Assembly: GCA_016649455.1 (NCBI GenBank)
Contig: JAENXO010000178.1
Location: 1 to 5,915 of the forward strand
Length of the DNA: 5,915 nucleotides
Origin: Gemmatimonadota bacterium
Lineage (GTDB): Bacteria; Gemmatimonadota; Gemmatimonadetes; Palauibacterales; Palauibacteraceae
Direction: 5' to 3'
The notes under the pieces were generated by a model that saw only the letters and a program-made list of their open reading frames with translations, was not told the origin of the DNA and did not search any database. The translations under genes were made by a program, and so were the position numbers. Positions 4,659 to 5,915 of the stretch are shown here, piece by piece (the first letter of the stretch is position 1; each line of letters opens with the position of its first letter).

Positions 4659-5915
4659 TGCCGGATCTCCAGAACGGTCCTAACCTCCAGGTAGCTGACG
4701 TGCGCCGGCGTGTGGTACACGCGGTGCGTCGCTTTCACGAAGTCCGCTTCGTCAGCCTCGAAAATGTTGTCCACGTACGTCTGCGGATTTCGGTCGAACA
4801 GCGGGAACCAGGTGCTCTGGATCTGCACCATCATCCTGTGTCCCGTCTTGAATGTGTGCAGGACGTCCTGTAGCGGAAGATCGACGTCCGTCACTTCGCC
4901 CGGGACGAAGGGCTTCGGGTGCTCGTAGCTGTCGCGAAAGCGGCCCCGGATGATCTCGCTTCGCACGAGCTGCTGGTAGCCGCCAAGCACCACTCCGGCG
5001 GGAGTGTGCTCACCGTTCGGCTCGTCGTCCGGGTACACGTCGATCAGCTTCACGGCCCAGTCGGCGGCCGTGCCGGTGGTGGACACTTCGAGGTGGGCCA
5101 GGATGTCGCCGGCCAGCGTGAGATCGTCTTCCAGCACTTCCGTCCGGAAAGAAATCACGTCGCCGCGCCGGTCGGCAAATCGCTGGTCCTCGTTCATGTA
5201 GCGTCGCGGCGTGTACTGGAAGCGGATCTTGTCCGTGTAGGGAACGGGTTCGTTCGGGTCGCTCACGTAGTCCGTGAACGCGGCCTCGTTTCCGCCTGGC
5301 GCATCGCTCGACAGCTCTGCGCCGGCTCTCAGGAACAGCCGTGTCGAGGTCGCCCCCTCCGGCGGCCACGCCGCGAACTCGCGCCACTCCTTGCTGCCCG
5401 TGTCGAACACCAGTGCCTCGAAGCCGGGCGCCTCTCCCTCCCCCTTCAGGAAGTGCCGGAAGAAGACCGCTTCCACCTTCCGCTGGTGCCGGCCCGAGAT
5501 GTTGTCTCCGTAGTAGATGTCGCCCACCATGTGCGGCGAGCGGTCCCACCCCCAGCCGCCGTGCTGCCACGGGCCCATCACGAGCACGTTGTAAATGCCC
5601 GGATTGTTCCGTTCCAGCGCCCGGTAGATGCTGAGCGGCCCGTAAAGGTCTTCGGCATCGAACCAGCCCCCCACCGTCATCACCGCGTGGTCCACGTCAT
5701 CGAGGTGGGGCACGATGCTCCGGGCCTGCCAGAACTCGTCGTAGTTCGGGTGCTCCGCGAGCTGCTTCCAGAAAAAGTTCTCGTCGCCGTACCAGCGGTC
5801 GGAGTTCTTCAGCGGGCCGAGCTCCATGTAGAACTGATACGCGTCACGCGTGTCCGGCTGCGGCAGCTGCCACCAGTCCTCCGTTTCCAGCCCTTCCTTC
5901 TGCACTCCCGTCAGC
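4655..5915 (-). CDS. CocE/NonD (S15) family hydrolase, alpha-amino-acid ester hydrolase-like, 5' end beyond window
   Basis: Seen: about 420 codons open to the right edge, so the start, any signal peptide and the nucleophile Ser region lie outside. Numbering from the codon at 5903-5905, the catalytic Asp is Asp83 in GGWFDAEDLYG and the His is His115 in GPWQHGGWGW. The helical cap and core run to about 155 (FFRHFLKGEG). From about 185 a C-terminal jelly-roll begins, with RFQYTPRRYM, GDVISFRTEVLEDDLTLAG and the late signature KTGHRMMVQIQSTWFPLFDRNPQT. Known: this is the order in CocE-type enzymes of about 600 residues. In alpha-amino-acid ester hydrolases the catalytic Asp is followed by an acidic pair (D-x-E-D) forming part of the carboxylate cluster that binds the substrate's amino group; Asp83-Ala-Glu85-Asp86 matches. 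Inferred: an exported serine hydrolase acting on alpha-amino esters, amides or short peptides. It overlaps the small lipoprotein gene by 4 bases. Generic esterase or glutaryl-acylase activity cannot be excluded. Confidence 0.88.
   Translation of the reverse strand, partial: LTGVQKEGLETEDWWQLPQPDTRDAYQFYMELGPLKNSDRWYGDENFFWKQLAEHPNYDEFWQARSIVPHLDDVDHAVMTVGGWFDAEDLYGPLSIYRALERNNPGIYNVLVMGPWQHGGWGWDRSPHMVGDIYYGDNISGRHQRKVEAVFFRHFLKGEGEAPGFEALVFDTGSKEWREFAAWPPEGATSTRLFLRAGAELSSDAPGGNEAAFTDYVSDPNEPVPYTDKIRFQYTPRRYMNEDQRFADRRGDVISFRTEVLEDDLTLAGDILAHLEVSTTGTAADWAVKLIDVYPDDEPNGEHTPAGVVLGGYQQLVRSEIIRGRFRDSYEHPKPFVPGEVTDVDLPLQDVLHTFKTGHRMMVQIQSTWFPLFDRNPQTYVDNIFEADEADFVKATHRVYHTPAHVSYLEVRTVLEIRQ
4667..4670 (-). 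promoter_or_regulatory. Ribosome binding site for the GTG start of the Cys-pair lipoprotein
   Basis: GGAG on the minus strand lies eight bases before GTG at 4656-4658, inside the last codons of the CocE-type gene. It supports the GTG as a real start despite its overlap with the upstream stop codon. The next possible starts would remove the signal peptide. Confidence 0.6.

Noticed and set aside
1..5915. Defence island, CRISPR array, insertion sequence, tRNA or other RNA gene
   Set aside because: I saw no regularly spaced repeats, transposase or integrase motifs, terminal repeats with target duplication, or tRNA-like cloverleaf arms.

Overview
The window is GC-rich bacterial DNA, densely coding, with seven gene calls. 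Six lie on the minus strand and one on the plus strand. Several encoded proteins carry export signals, including three probable lipoproteins. Two of these have 'C-S-x-x-x-P-T-G'-like sequence just after the lipid-attachment Cys (CSDSGPTG and CSGDPTGP). I associate that style with Gemmatimonadota and related soil or sediment bacteria. This is an inference, not a demonstration. The cell is almost certainly didermic.

Layout from left to right. Bases 1-280 hold no convincing gene, only an inverted repeat near the left edge. A plus-strand gene (281-1414) encodes a lipoprotein alpha/beta hydrolase resembling prolyl iminopeptidase. It converges, across a GC-rich inverted repeat, on a minus-strand block. 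Read in its own 5'->3' direction (right to left in the window), that block is: (i) the 3' two thirds of a CocE/NonD-type (S15) hydrolase running off the right edge; (ii) a small Cys-pair lipoprotein whose GTG start overlaps the hydrolase stop codon; (iii) a 213-base gap; (iv) a complete AI-2E/PerM-family membrane protein; (v) 9 bases later, a HlyD/EmrA-type membrane fusion protein cut to its N-terminal third; (vi) a SnoaL/NTF2-like lipoprotein; (vii) a glycine-zipper envelope protein.

Functional reading. The two hydrolases at the ends have peptide- or aminoacyl-ester-type active sites, and the right-hand one carries the D-A-E-D signature of alpha-amino-acid ester hydrolases. The AI-2E and HlyD genes were probably one transport operon, but the HlyD gene now lacks its hairpin, beta-barrel and C-terminal parts and ends in sequence rich in inverted repeats. 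The two genes to its left probably form a small two-gene unit for exported proteins. I found no RNA gene, CRISPR array, insertion sequence, defence locus or clearly new multi-gene system. The observations most worth a second look are the truncated HlyD gene, the coupled hydrolase/Cys-pair lipoprotein and the uncharacterised lipoprotein family itself.
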